Below, piece after piece: positions 48,148 to 58,000 of a DNA stretch of 64,000 nt. The notes beneath the pieces are model-generated. The model did no database searches, was not told the DNA's origin, and worked only from the letters and a program-made list of their open reading frames with translations. Position numbers and translations under genes: made by a program. Within the stretch, counting starts at the first letter, position 1; the number at the start of each line of letters is the position of its first letter. The DNA comes from Acinetobacter brisouisimilis (GTDB lineage Bacteria; Pseudomonadota; Gammaproteobacteria; Pseudomonadales; Moraxellaceae): contig NZ_KB851219.1 in assembly GCF_000368265.1 (NCBI RefSeq), positions 75,150 to 139,149 of the forward strand. Reading direction: 5' to 3'.

Positions 48148-48717
48148 ATGGCCATTAAGTCTGATCGTTGGATTCGCGAAATGAGTGAGCAACACGGTAT
48201 GATCGAACCGTTTGCGCCCAATCAGGTTCGCTATAATGAACAAGGTGAGAAGTTAATTTCTTACGGTGTATCTAGTTACGGTTATGATGTTCGCTGTGCA
48301 CGCGAATTTAAAGTCTTTACCAATGTACATTCTGCAATTGTCGACCCTAAAAACTTTGATGATAAAAGCTTTATCGACATTGAATCCGATGTATGTATTA
48401 TCCCGCCAAATTCGTTTGCGCTAGCACGTACCGTTGAGTATTTTCGCATTCCGCGTAGTGTGCTAACAGTATGCCTGGGCAAGTCAACGTATGCGCGTTG
48501 CGGTATTATTGTGAATGTCACACCACTTGAACCTGAGTGGGAAGGGCATGTAACTTTAGAATTTTCAAATACCACAAACTTGCCTGCACGTATTTATGCG
48601 GGTGAAGGTGTTGCACAAATGTTGTTCTTCGAATCTGATGAAGTGTGCGAAACTTCTTATAAAGACCGTGGTGGTAAGTACCAAGGTCAGCAAGGTGTGA
48701 CATTGCCAAAAGCTTAA
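48148..48717 (+). CDS. dcd: dCTP deaminase
   Basis: Converts dCTP to dUTP on the way to thymidine nucleotides. The trimeric dUTPase-like fold is recognised by [22 protein letters not shown], the catalytic block [25 protein letters not shown] with its glutamate, and the C-terminal [13 protein letters not shown]. 189 residues, normal length. Single gene with its own short upstream region; terminator follows. Confidence 0.96.
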   Translation: MAIKSDRWIREMSEQHGMIEPFAPNQVRYNEQGEKLISYGVSSYGYDVRCAREFKVFTNVHSAIVDPKNFDDKSFIDIESDVCIIPPNSFALARTVEYFRIPRSVLTVCLGKSTYARCGIIVNVTPLEPEWEGHVTLEFSNTTNLPARIYAGEGVAQMLFFESDEVCETSYKDRGGKYQGQQGVTLPKA

Positions 48718-48739
48718 TTCAGTGCTGATGGCAAGACAT

Positions 48740-48770
48740 AAAAAATCCCGCAGCTTGGCGGGATTTTTTA
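48740..48770. terminator. terminator between dcd and proS
   Basis: AAATCCCGC and GCGGGATTT pair around AGCTTG, with A and T runs on both sides. Shared by two convergent genes. Confidence 0.9.
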
Positions 48771-48780
48771 TGGGGCTAAA

Positions 48781-50496
48781 TTAGCCACGTAATTTTTCTA
48801 GTAGTTCATCTTTACTGATATTCACTGATTCAGCATCACGGCGGCCTTTATATTCAAAAGTACCCGCGTCTAAGCCTTTTTCACCAATCACAATACGGTG
48901 TGGAATACCTACTAGCTCAAGATCTGAGAATTTCACGCCTGGGCGCTCGTTACGATCATCTAGCAATACATCAAAACCTTGCGCTTGTAATTCTGCGTAT
49001 AAGGCTTCAGCAGCTTCTAAAGTGCGTGGTGATTTGTGTGCATTCATTGGTACGATTGCCACTTCAAATGGTGCAATCGCTGATGGCCAAATAATTCCTT
49101 TGTCATCGTAGTTTTGCTCGATTGCAGAAGCCACCACACGGGTAACCCCGATACCGTAACAACCCATGGTAACGGTCAGAGGTTTACCATCTTCACCGAG
49201 AACCTTACAGCCTAACGCTTCAGAGTATTTTTGACCTAACTGGAAGATATGACCGACTTCAATACCACGTTTAATTTGTAAAACGCCTTTCCCGTCTGGA
49301 GATGGGTCGCCGTCTACGACATTACGCAAGTCATAAACTTCACTGATTTGAGCATCACGTTCCCAGTTTACCCCAGTAGCATGTCGATCAACCTGATTCG
49401 CACCTGCTACAAAGTCAGACAATACTGATGCAGCGCGATCTACGATTACAGTTAAACCTTTTTCAACTAAGCCTTGTGGACCTGTAAAACCAGCAGTTAA
49501 ACCATATTGTTGCAATTGAGCTTCAGTGGCAAAAGTTAGTGGAGCAGCAATTTGTGGATGCTTTTCAGCTTTGATTTCATTGAGCTCATGATCGCCACGC
49601 AGGAACAGTGCCACGACAGGAACATTTCCATCTTCTTGGGCAATACCTTGAACCAAAAGTGCTTTCACGGATTGTTTTGGATCTGCTTTTAAGAAAGCAC
49701 ACACATCTGCAATGGTTTTGGTATTTGGTGTATCAACCACTTGAAGTTCTTGAGCAGGTGCTTGGCGTTCACCAACCAATACAGCTTCGGCTTTTTCAAC
49801 ATTGGCTGCATAGTCAGATTCAGTTGAAAATACGATATCGTCTTCACCACTTTCTGCAAGTACATGGAATTCATGTGAACCTGAACCGCCAATTGAGCCT
49901 GTATCTGCTTGTACTGGACGGAAATTTAAGCCTAAGCGTGTGAAGATACGGCAATAGGTGTCATACATCACATCATAAGTTTCTTGCAAAGAGGCTTGAT
50001 CTACGTGGAATGAGTAAGCATCTTTCATCACAAATTCGCGTGAACGCATCACACCAAAGCGTGGGCGTATTTCATCACGAAACTTAGTTTGAATCTGATA
50101 GAAATTGATCGGTAGTTGTTTATAGCTTTTTAATTCATTACGAGCCAAGTCGGTAATGACTTCTTCGTGAGTTGGGCCAAGTACAAATGGGTTATCATGA
50201 CGATCTTTAAAGCGAAGAAGTTCAGGGCCGTATTGTACATAACGACCAGATTCTTCCCAAAGGCTGGCAGGCTGAGTCACAGGCATAAACACTTCTAATG
50301 CATTAGAACGGTTCATTTCTTCGCGCACAATTGCTTCAACTTTATTTAGCACACGTTTACCCATTGGCAGCCAAGTGTATAAACCTGACGCCAATTTACG
50401 AATCATGCCAGCTCGAAGCATTAACTGGTGCGAAATAACTTCCGCATCGTTTGGGGTTTCTCTTAACGTTGCAAATAAAAAGCGACTCGCGCGCAT
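48781..50496 (-). CDS. proS: prolyl-tRNA synthetase
   Basis: Charges tRNA-Pro. Bacterial-type class II enzyme, 571 residues. The N-terminal class II block begins [13 protein letters not shown], and motif 2 is [26 protein letters not shown]. An INS-type editing insertion (about residues 230-400, containing [12 protein letters not shown]) removes misacylated alanine. The motif 3 region is [10 protein letters not shown], and a C-terminal anticodon-binding domain follows. ATAACCTCC before the ATG is the ribosome binding site. Single gene, convergent with dcd. Confidence 0.97.
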   Translation of the reverse strand: MRASRFLFATLRETPNDAEVISHQLMLRAGMIRKLASGLYTWLPMGKRVLNKVEAIVREEMNRSNALEVFMPVTQPASLWEESGRYVQYGPELLRFKDRHDNPFVLGPTHEEVITDLARNELKSYKQLPINFYQIQTKFRDEIRPRFGVMRSREFVMKDAYSFHVDQASLQETYDVMYDTYCRIFTRLGLNFRPVQADTGSIGGSGSHEFHVLAESGEDDIVFSTESDYAANVEKAEAVLVGERQAPAQELQVVDTPNTKTIADVCAFLKADPKQSVKALLVQGIAQEDGNVPVVALFLRGDHELNEIKAEKHPQIAAPLTFATEAQLQQYGLTAGFTGPQGLVEKGLTVIVDRAASVLSDFVAGANQVDRHATGVNWERDAQISEVYDLRNVVDGDPSPDGKGVLQIKRGIEVGHIFQLGQKYSEALGCKVLGEDGKPLTVTMGCYGIGVTRVVASAIEQNYDDKGIIWPSAIAPFEVAIVPMNAHKSPRTLEAAEALYAELQAQGFDVLLDDRNERPGVKFSDLELVGIPHRIVIGEKGLDAGTFEYKGRRDAESVNISKDELLEKLRG

Positions 50497-50599
50497 GGAG
50501 GTTATCCTGATACTTTAAGGTGAAAAAATTATACGATAAAAACAGCTCAAAATGAGCGAAGCATTTGAATTGAAAAATTATGACATGAATTTTACAGGA

Positions 50600-51214
50600 T
50601 TATTCCATTAATTTTAAACGAGAGATAATCTTGTCATATTTTAGCTGAGTATCCCTATAATTATTTTGCAAATCTAGAATCCTATTTTTGCTGTGGTTTA
50701 TCGCCTGATCATTTTGATGAATGTGATCTTTGAGCGCAGCAGGTACAGACTTGCCTTGACGTATATATTGCAGTTCTTCACGACGTAGTGACACTTGGTC
50801 TTGATAGGTATCTTTGGTGTGTTGTTGTTGAATATTGATTTGAATTTTAATTGCTTTTAACGCTTCTTGTTTTTTTAATTCGGCTGTTCGACTAGAGGTA
50901 TATGCTTGTTTGAGTCGAAGATCGGTTTCATGCTGTTTGGATTGTATGCCATAGGATTGAGCGTTTTGTTGTGATCGTTCAGCGTTAAAAGCAGGAACAT
51001 GACGAATAATCTGCATTCTTCGATCAAGAACATCGTAGCCCTGTTGAATATGAGTTGAAGAAACGGAAGAGCTAATCGTGGCAACACCATTGCGATCATA
51101 ATAACGATACCATGCAGGTGGGGGTAAGTTATCGGCAAGCGCGAGAGAAGAAATTGAAAATGGTATAAAAATATAGATGATTATTTTTAGCAATTTTAGC
51201 TGGTTAAATGTCAT
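50600..51214 (-). CDS. exported protein with DUF4124-like N-terminal domain
   Basis: A 204-residue predicted periplasmic protein. The signal peptide is IIIYIFIPFSISSLALA (about residues 11-27). The mature start, PPPAWYRYYDRNGVATISSSVS, resembles the DUF4124 fold, in which Tyr/Trp and DRNG-type residues shape a small beta domain. The rest, from about residue 85, is charged, Gln-rich and probably a long coiled coil. Function unknown. It lies between proS and the pil cluster, divergent from pilG, with a 288-base shared gap. Confidence 0.72.
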   Translation of the reverse strand: MTFNQLKLLKIIIYIFIPFSISSLALADNLPPPAWYRYYDRNGVATISSSVSSTHIQQGYDVLDRRMQIIRHVPAFNAERSQQNAQSYGIQSKQHETDLRLKQAYTSSRTAELKKQEALKAIKIQINIQQQHTKDTYQDQVSLRREELQYIRQGKSVPAALKDHIHQNDQAINHSKNRILDLQNNYRDTQLKYDKIISRLKLME

Positions 51215-51401
51215 GATGTCCCCGAAAATTGAAAAAGATAATCAAATTTTTATTCATACAGATCATATTATCGGCTAAGGCTTTTACCTGACTCAAGACT
51301 AAATTGAAGTTTTTAATGAAAAAAAGGTAGACTAATCAACTAAAAGTTAATAATTTGTTGGCTGTATCACCAAAAGTCGGCAAACTAGCACAAAAGCTTC
51401 G

Positions 51402-51430
51402 TTGAAAAAGCAATAAAATAGATGTTTAAT
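51402..51430 (+). promoter_or_regulatory. candidate sigma-70 promoter for the pilG operon
   Basis: TTGAAA at 51402-51407 and TTTAAT at 51425-51430 are separated by 17 bases, 73 bases before the pilG ATG. AAGGGGAAGGG follows as ribosome binding site. Both boxes match consensus only partly. Confidence 0.45.
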
Positions 51431-51502
51431 ATCTGTAAATAACTGTGAAAACCCATCTACATACTGTTGATTTTCATTGTTCCAAGGGGAAGGGATCATT
51501 AA

Positions 51503-51886
51503 ATGCAAGAAAATAACCCAAAAAATTTAAAAGTTATGGTAATTGATGATTCAAAAACCATTCGCCGTACAGCTGAAACGCTTTTACAACGTGAAGGATA
51601 TGAGGTTGTGACCGCAGTAGATGGATTTGAAGCATTGTCAAAAATTGCTGAAACAAATCCAGATATTGTATTCGTTGATATTATGATGCCTCGCTTAGAT
51701 GGCTACCAAACTTGTGCGCTAATCAAAAATTCGCAACAATATCAAAATATTCCAATTATCATGTTGTCGAGTAAAGATAGCTTGTTTGATCAGGCAAAAG
51801 GTCGTATTGTGGGTTCAGATCAATATTTGACTAAGCCTTTTAGTAAAGATGAATTGATTGATGCAATTCGTACACATGTTGCATAA
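51503..51886 (+). CDS. pilG: twitching motility response regulator PilG
   Basis: Single-domain CheY-like receiver that acts on type IV pilus extension as an output of the Pil-Chp system. 127 residues. The acidic pocket is VIDDSK at residues 14-19, the phosphorylated aspartate is Asp59 in VDIMMPRLDGY, and the lysine is in LTKPFSKDEL. First gene of the cluster. The second receiver gene follows after 21 bases. Confidence 0.95.
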   Translation: MQENNPKNLKVMVIDDSKTIRRTAETLLQREGYEVVTAVDGFEALSKIAETNPDIVFVDIMMPRLDGYQTCALIKNSQQYQNIPIIMLSSKDSLFDQAKGRIVGSDQYLTKPFSKDELIDAIRTHVA

Positions 51887-51907
51887 GAGTTTTGGGAAAA
51901 TTAAATA

Positions 51908-52276
51908 ATGGCACGTATTTTAATCGTAGATGATTCTCCTACAGAAACTTTTCGTTTTAAAGAGATTTTGACTAAGCATGGCTATGAAGTACTTGATGCA
52001 AGCAATGGTGCCGATGGCGTTACTTTGGCTGAGTCTGCGCTTCCAGATTTAATTCTTATGGATGTAGTCATGCCTGGTGTTAATGGTTTTCAGGCGACCC
52101 GTCAAATTACGCGTGCTGAGAAAACCAAACATATTCCGATTATTATTGTGAGTACTAAAGATCAGGCAACTGACCGTGTTTGGGGTAAACGTCAGGGTGC
52201 TCGCGATTATTTAACAAAACCTGTGGAAGAAGAAGCATTAATCGAAGTAATAAAACAATATCTTAATGCGGGATAA
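51908..52276 (+). CDS. pilH: twitching motility response regulator PilH
   Basis: Second CheY-like receiver of the Pil-Chp system, thought to oppose PilG or drain phosphate. 122 residues. ILIVDDSPTE, phospho-acceptor Asp52 in LMDVVMPGVNGF, and KPVEEE carry the usual receiver residues. It is followed by pilI after 3 bases. Confidence 0.94.
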   Translation: MARILIVDDSPTETFRFKEILTKHGYEVLDASNGADGVTLAESALPDLILMDVVMPGVNGFQATRQITRAEKTKHIPIIIVSTKDQATDRVWGKRQGARDYLTKPVEEEALIEVIKQYLNAG

Positions 52277-52279
52277 ACT

Positions 52280-52807
52280 ATGGCAGCAAATGGTTTTATC
52301 GAATTACTTCGCTTAGCAAAACGAGGAAATAAAAACTATACCTCAAGTGAAAATGAAGTAAATCGGTGGTCAGGTATTGCGTTTGAAATGTTGGGGCAAT
52401 TCTTCGTTGCCCCACTTGGGGAGGTATCAGAAGTCATTTATTACCCACATTATACGCTGATTCCCAATAGTCATTCATGGCTAAAGGGCCTGGCAAATAT
52501 TCGTGGTCGACTTCTTCCAATTACAGATTTGCCTGAATATTTTTCAGGTGAACCGAGTCGTAATCCAAGCCAGCAAAAAGTATTATGTATTAGTCATCAA
52601 GACCAATATCTAGGCTTAGCTGTAGATCGAGTGCTTGGTATTCAACATTTCAATAAAAGAAGTTTCTTTTCAAGTAATAGATCTTTAGATCAACGACTCC
52701 AAAAATACTGTCAAGGCTATTTTAGCCAACACCAACGAGACTGGAATATTTTCTTATTCAGCCGAATGCTGAAAGATACTGAATATATGAATGCCGCGAT
52801 AAAGTAA
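52280..52807 (+). CDS. pilI: CheW-like chemotaxis protein PilI
   Basis: Scaffold coupling the PilJ receptor to the ChpA kinase. 175 residues, one CheW domain (about 30-165) with FFVAPLGEVSEVIYYPHYTLIPNSHSWLKGLANIRGRLLPITDL, the conserved contact surface for receptor and kinase. Gene order pilG-H-I-J supports the name. Confidence 0.92.
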   Translation: MAANGFIELLRLAKRGNKNYTSSENEVNRWSGIAFEMLGQFFVAPLGEVSEVIYYPHYTLIPNSHSWLKGLANIRGRLLPITDLPEYFSGEPSRNPSQQKVLCISHQDQYLGLAVDRVLGIQHFNKRSFFSSNRSLDQRLQKYCQGYFSQHQRDWNIFLFSRMLKDTEYMNAAIK

Positions 52808-52853
52808 TAAATGATTACATCGCTTAAATATTGCGATTCTGGGGAGAAGCTGG

Positions 52854-54926
52854 ATGGGCTTTTTTGATAAATTAAAAGGTACAACAACAGGCCAAATCAG
52901 TTTAAATAGTGATGAAGGTTTTGTTCGTAAGATAAAAGACACGCTTGATGCAACTTCGGACACATTTGGTGACCGTGAGCGTGCAAAACCATTTATTCAG
53001 ATGGGTTTGGTGTGTGCAGCCGTTTCTTTTGTGCTTTTATTGGTTTTGGCATATAGCGTACCGCGTAACAAAACCCAGACTGAAAGTTTGGGTGAGTTAC
53101 GTTTGTTATCTCAGATGATTTCCCGTCAAGCAACTGATGCAACAGCATCGGGTTCTGAGGACTCGGTTAAAAAACTTAAGAACTTACAACAACAATTTAA
53201 TGCAAGTTTGGCAAGTTTAAAAACAGTTCATAGCCGTGTCGACAATTTAAAGAAAGTTGAAGACCAATGGACGCAAACTTCAAAAAATATTGATACCATC
53301 GTTCAAAATGAAAAAATCCTGAACAAATTGTACGATACCAATGTTGCAATTAGTCAGGTTGTTCCTGGTATGCAGGCGCAATATAATGCTGTAGTCGACC
53401 AAATGGTACATAGCAATATGCCGAGCAGTCAGGTTGTTATTGCAAAAAACCAAGTGTTGATTGCTGAGCGTATTTTACGTTCAATTGATGCAATTTTATC
53501 AGTATCAGACACTTCAAAAGAATCAGCAGATGACTTTAAAACAGATGCCGATACTTTTGGTAAGTATCTCAATGCACAATTAAACGGTAGTGCGGAGTTA
53601 GGTGTAGCACGTATTGATGATCCAGATTTGCGTGATCAGCTCACTGAAATTCAGACTGAGTATAATCAAGTCATCAAAACAGGTGCGGCAGTACTTTTCA
53701 ACAACTCTGCTAAAGTTGCAGCTGTACAGAAATCAACAGCACAAATCTTTAACCAGTCTGGTGATTTGCTTGCGTCATTAAATAAATTATCAACTACAGC
53801 ATCTGCAACAATTTACTTCTCATTCCTGTTAATTATCAGCTTTGTTGGATTCTTATACTGTGCATATCGCCTTTTAAGCCTACGTGGTGAAGCCGATAAA
53901 GTCCGTATGGACAGCTTGCAAGAAGAATATGACCGTAACCAGAATGCGATTTTACGTTTACTTGATGAAATCGCCGATTTGGCAGATGGTGACTTGCGTA
54001 GTTATGCAACAGTATCGGAAGACTTTACAGGTGCGATTGCCGACTCTATTAACTTTGCGATTGACCAATTACGTGACTTGGTATCGCGAATTAATGACAC
54101 CTCTCAAGAAGTTGCACGTTATTCTCAAGGCACACAGCAGATTACCAATCAGCTTGCTGAAGCGGCAGAACATCAGGCGCAAGAGATTGCTGGTGCCTCA
54201 GCTGCAATGAATGAAATGGCATTGTCTATTGATCAGGTATCTACCAACGCAACAGAATCTGCAGAGGTTGCGCAGCGTTCGGTTGTCATCGCGGCAAATG
54301 GCGCGGATGTTGTAAACCGTTCAATTGAAGGTATGGATAATATTCGTGAGCAGATTCAAGAAACCTCAAAACGTATTAAGCGTTTGGGTGAATCTTCTCA
54401 AGAGATTGGGAACATCGTCTCTCTGATTAACGATATTGCCGACCAAACGAACATCTTGGCGTTGAATGCAGCAATTCAGGCATCCATGGCTGGTGAAGCG
54501 GGTCGTGGTTTCGCGGTGGTTGCCGATGAAGTCCAGCGTCTTGCGGAACGTTCAGCATCTGCAACCAAACAGATTGAAAACCTTGTAAAAACCATTCAGA
54601 CCGATACCAACGAAGCCGTTATCTCCATGGAGCATACGACTGCCGAAGTTGTTCGTGGTGCGAACTTGGCGAAGGATGCAGGGGTTGCCTTGGATGAGAT
54701 CCAAAACGTATCGAAAGCATTGGCACAGTTGATTGACAACATTTCAAATGCTGCACAATTGCAGTCAGCATCTGCAAGTCATATTGCCAATACGATGAGC
54801 GTTGTACAAGACATTACATCGCAAACAACAACTTCAAGTTTTGATACAGCACGATCTGTTTCTGAGTTGGCAAATATGGCGGAGTCACTCCGTGAATCTG
54901 TAACAGACTTTAAGTTACCTGAATAA
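52854..54926 (+). CDS. pilJ: methyl-accepting chemotaxis protein PilJ
   Basis: Membrane receptor of the Pil-Chp system. 690 residues. Two membrane helices (about 45-68 and 320-341) flank a helical periplasmic domain. Then come a HAMP-like linker and a long cytoplasmic coiled-coil signalling domain. The hairpin tip is around [35 protein letters not shown]. The ligand domain is of the PilJ type rather than a small-molecule pocket. GGGGAG before the ATG is the ribosome binding site. The following 123-base gap to chpA is structured. Confidence 0.95.
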   Translation: MGFFDKLKGTTTGQISLNSDEGFVRKIKDTLDATSDTFGDRERAKPFIQMGLVCAAVSFVLLLVLAYSVPRNKTQTESLGELRLLSQMISRQATDATASGSEDSVKKLKNLQQQFNASLASLKTVHSRVDNLKKVEDQWTQTSKNIDTIVQNEKILNKLYDTNVAISQVVPGMQAQYNAVVDQMVHSNMPSSQVVIAKNQVLIAERILRSIDAILSVSDTSKESADDFKTDADTFGKYLNAQLNGSAELGVARIDDPDLRDQLTEIQTEYNQVIKTGAAVLFNNSAKVAAVQKSTAQIFNQSGDLLASLNKLSTTASATIYFSFLLIISFVGFLYCAYRLLSLRGEADKVRMDSLQEEYDRNQNAILRLLDEIADLADGDLRSYATVSEDFTGAIADSINFAIDQLRDLVSRINDTSQEVARYSQGTQQITNQLAEAAEHQAQEIAGASAAMNEMALSIDQVSTNATESAEVAQRSVVIAANGADVVNRSIEGMDNIREQIQETSKRIKRLGESSQEIGNIVSLINDIADQTNILALNAAIQASMAGEAGRGFAVVADEVQRLAERSASATKQIENLVKTIQTDTNEAVISMEHTTAEVVRGANLAKDAGVALDEIQNVSKALAQLIDNISNAAQLQSASASHIANTMSVVQDITSQTTTSSFDTARSVSELANMAESLRESVTDFKLPE

Positions 54927-54973
54927 ATAACTTTTGTCTGTTGAAAGGGTTTCTTGTTTACGAATGAGAAGCC

Positions 54974-55016
54974 CTTGGAGCAACCGCAGTAGCTAGATGT
55001 CTCTAGCTTGCGCTCA
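54974..55016 (+). promoter_or_regulatory. structured RNA spacer between pilJ and chpA
   Basis: AGCTAGA-TGTC-TCTAGCT (54991-55008) is a perfect 7-base stem with a 4-base loop. It is extended outward by CGCA/TGCG and GAGC/GCTC pairs after short bulges. It lacks a T-run after the stem, so it is not an obvious terminator. It may tune processing or the PilJ:ChpA ratio. Confidence 0.45.
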
Positions 55017-55049
55017 ACAATATCAAGCTAAACAGAAGAAGTTTGAGCG

Positions 55050-58000
55050 ATGAAAGAAATACTAAAAAATTTAGTAACAACGATCTCGTTGCCTGAAGAT
55101 GGCTATTTAGAACAGGATGCTGAGATTTTAGAGATCTTTGTTGAAGAGCTTCAGGAAATCTTGGCTGAATTTGAGCATCTATTTCCATTGTGGTTAGCAG
55201 ATGCCAATAATGAACAGTATTTAAAAGACATTCGCCGTCATTTCCATACCTTAAAAGGATCTGGGCGAATGGTTGGGGCTTATCAAGCGGGTGAGCTGGC
55301 TTGGACAACTGAAGATCTACTCAATCGAGTCATGGCGAAAAGTGTAGATTTATCTTCTCAGATTCAGCAATTTGCTTTGGCATGCTTTCGAGTTTTTCAA
55401 TATAAGCTTTATCCATTATTGCAGCAGCAGCAGGCTTTAACCTTAGACTTGCGGCCAATGGTATTGCTTGGACAACAGTTACAGCAACAGCAAACCCCAG
55501 ATACTATTTTACAAGATCTTTTGACTGTCACAGCGAACTTGCACAGTGAAGCCGATATTACAGGGCTTGAGCTGGTTGATGATGCTAAGCAATCTGATAC
55601 CAAAGATGTTGTGGTGGATATTGCTTTGCCTGTTGAGCAATTCGTTGATGTTGATTCGGTTAATCAACCAGCTTTTGTACAGGCTAAAGAAGAAATCGTA
55701 TTTTCTGAGACCTTAACAATTTATTTGGAAGAGGCGTTAGAGCATTTAGATACGATTAATCAGTTTGTTCAACAACGTGATCCATCTGCAAAACAGATTG
55801 ATGCGTTAATTCGTGCTTTACATACCTTAAAAGGTAGTTCGGGCATGGCACATATTGAACCAATTTTTCAAGCGAGTGCCAATGTTGAACATGCTTTAAA
55901 GGCACATTTACAAAAAGAGCAATCTTTGACAGATGCTGAAACGGATCTACTGGTGAACTTCTCTAAGTTTATCACGACGTATCTGGCCGATCTGAAACAA
56001 GAACCGACTGAACAAAGCCTTGGTGTGGCTGAAGAATTTGAACGTACTTGGCATGAGTATCAGGAAAATCAGCAACATACTAAAGAAGCATTAAATATTA
56101 GTGGTTTAATCAATGACATTATGGCATTGAATATTGACCATTTGCTGGATGCTGAGCATGATTTTGAAAAGTCTGTTAAGAATGATCCAACGTACTATCT
56201 TGCAACTTTAATTCAAGAAGCTACTATTCTTGGCGAGTATACTGATAAATTTTCAACACTCGCATTGCCTCAGTTAGCAGATAAGTTGAAATCTTGCTAT
56301 CAGGTTGTTTTAGATAAAACATGGGTGTTGGATTCTGACTATACTTTTGAGCTATTTGATGATGCTCATCAAGAATTAATCCATTACTTTGACTTGCTTG
56401 CAACGGGGCAAATGGTTTATTTGTCGAACCAGACAGAGCATGTCTTAAATGATTTGTTGGATTGGTTACAGCAACAGCAGCCAGAGCACGTAACAGCAAC
56501 TGAAACCAGCTTTGATTTATCAAGTTATGTACAGCGATTAGCACAAGATCAACAGGCTTTGGCTCAAGGTGTAGTTCTTGATGATCAAGAGCTTATAGAT
56601 GTATTCCTTGATGAAGCTGATGATCTGTTAGCACAGATTGATCATTCGTTTAATATATATCAACAAGAACCTGAACACATTAAGGCATTGAATCATTTGA
56701 TGCGTTATTTGCATACCTTAAAGGGTGGTGCAAATATGATTCAGGCGAAAAATATTGGCTTGATTGCGCATGAGCTGGAAACAATTTTTGAACGTCTGAT
56801 TAACCGGCAATTACAAACATCGCCGAAACTGGTGGCAGTATTGCGTGTGGTGCTTGATGCTGTTGCGGATCGTATTGATTTGGTTCGTGAATCACGATGC
56901 GATTATTCGGCAGTCATCACATTACAAGTTTTAGATGAGTTATTGAAGCCTAGCATCAGTCGTCGTGCTGAGCAGACACAAGTCAATGTGCCTGTTGAGC
57001 CGATTGTGGTTAAAACTCCTGCACCAGTCTTAGCTGAACCAGAGATCAATGTAAATGATCCAATCAGCCGTGTCGCACAGCGTATCTTTAGTGATCATCT
57101 TGCAGTTGAAAGTGCACAAGTCACTCACTTGCCAGATACTGACCTGAATCTGATTTTCCTAGATGAAGCAGAAGATTTACTGGTACAACTTGATCATGAC
57201 TTTAATGCATATTTACATGAGAATTATAAGCCTGAATATCTGAATGTCCTGATGCGTCATTTGCACACCCTTAAAGGTGGTGCAAATATGATTCAGGCGA
57301 CTCAGATCGGTTTAATTGCACATGAACTCGAAACTGTTTATGAGAAACTGATTTATCAGCAATTGCAGCCAACCGAATATTTGCTGGCAGTCTTGCGTCT
57401 GGCACAAGATCAGATTGCTGAACGTGTTGAAGTGATTCAGCAAAAAGGAATTGATTATCCAGCAACAGCGATTCTACAAGTTTTACATGAACTTGCTACC
57501 GTTGAAGAGAAAGCAGCTTCACAATCAGTTAGTCTTGAGCCTATAGTTGATCTGTCTGAAAATATAGATCAAGCGGTTGAATTACAAGCATTGATTCAAG
57601 AAAGCTTTATTGAAGAAACTCAAGAGCTTATTCAAAAAATTCAGACGCGGTTGCAGCGTTGGTTTGATCAGCGTACCAATCGTAGTTTGCTGCTTGAATT
57701 GCAACGTGATACACACACTATTAAAGGTGCTGCACGTATGGCGGGGGTTCAACCTGTCATCGATATTGCAACAGCATTGGAAAATACATTCGAACAATTT
57801 GCATTACGCCAGTTTAGTTCAAATGTATATGATGGCTTATTGCTCAATATCGTTGCATGGTTGCGGCAGGCGATTCAATCGAATCAATATGATGGTCTAG
57901 AGACGCTGAAACAGCAGTTGACTTCGATTGAGTTTATTGATGTCTCTGTACAATTACCACAACAAGCTTCTAGTCATCTTGATTCCGCGAATAATCTATT

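Noticed and set aside
50532..50560. GCTCA-AAA-TGAGC hairpin as a terminator of the DUF4124-like gene
   Set aside because: Stem is only 5 bases with a mixed T-tract, and it overlaps the likely proS promoter, so support is too weak to list.
55409..57797. several minus-strand frames inside chpA
   Set aside because: All are antisense to the Hpt-rich part of chpA and lack ribosome binding sites.
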